From an uncultured Collinsella sp. (GTDB lineage: Bacteria; Actinomycetota; Coriobacteriia; Coriobacteriales; Coriobacteriaceae): a DNA stretch of 12,199 nt. The number at the start of each line of letters is the position of its first letter. The stretch's first letter is position 1. The notes below the pieces were generated by a model. The model ran no database searches, was not told the origin of the DNA, and saw only the letters and a list, made by a program, of their open reading frames with translations. The position numbers and the translations under genes were made by a program. The stretch spans positions 1 to 12,199 of the forward strand of contig CATVQO010000033.1 in the NCBI GenBank assembly GCA_958346165.1. Reading direction: 5' to 3'. Below are positions 12,189 through 12,199 of the stretch, piece after piece.

Positions 12189-12199
12189 GGGCGGTCCTA

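Overview
The window looks like chromosome from a Collinsella-like member of the Coriobacteriia (Actinomycetota). This is inferred from strongly GC-rich third codon positions, compact genes with good Shine-Dalgarno sites, and a nuclease-like protein whose motif layout (FELCG, then SPMET, then an IEYNG-type block) I associate with coriobacterial hypothetical proteins. No database search was possible.

Layout, left to right. Positions 1-185 hold the end of a HAD-family phosphatase. A DtxR/MntR-type metalloregulator (373-762, +) follows, with palindromic operator-like sites in its promoter region. A long nested palindrome (903-1033) separates it from a convergent metal-resistance unit on the minus strand: an ArsR/SmtB zinc-type sensor (3749-3384), a free-standing HMA metal chaperone (3321-3103) and a P1B-type Zn/Cd ATPase (3002-1050). 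One near-consensus promoter drives the sensor gene. Three copies of one operator-like sequence lie at that promoter and just upstream of the ATPase gene.

Positions 3824-5640 are lower in GC and look acquired. They contain a 256-bp segment bounded by ~45-bp imperfect inverted repeats (3906-4161) and a 396-aa protein with a PD-(D/E)XK/DUF559-like core (5361-4171, -).

The rest is denser: a DEDDh 3'-5' exonuclease with an unassigned N-terminus (6681-5713, -); a divergent predicted heavy-metal/manganese exporter with a His-rich loop (6853-7935, +); a strong bidirectional terminator; a coupled HdeD-like membrane protein and YaiI/YqxD protein pair (9185-8100, -); a nitroreductase-family flavoprotein preceded by a DtxR-box-like site (9420-10091, +); two tandem histidine phosphatases (10174-11369, +); and a shortened DUF1015-like protein (12188-11499, -).

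Metal homeostasis recurs: a DtxR/MntR-type regulator, a zinc sensor with chaperone and efflux ATPase, a probable Mn/heavy-metal exporter, and a DtxR-box-like site ahead of the nitroreductase. The best candidates for something undescribed are the nuclease-like gene beside the inverted-repeat element, and the 131-bp nested palindrome.
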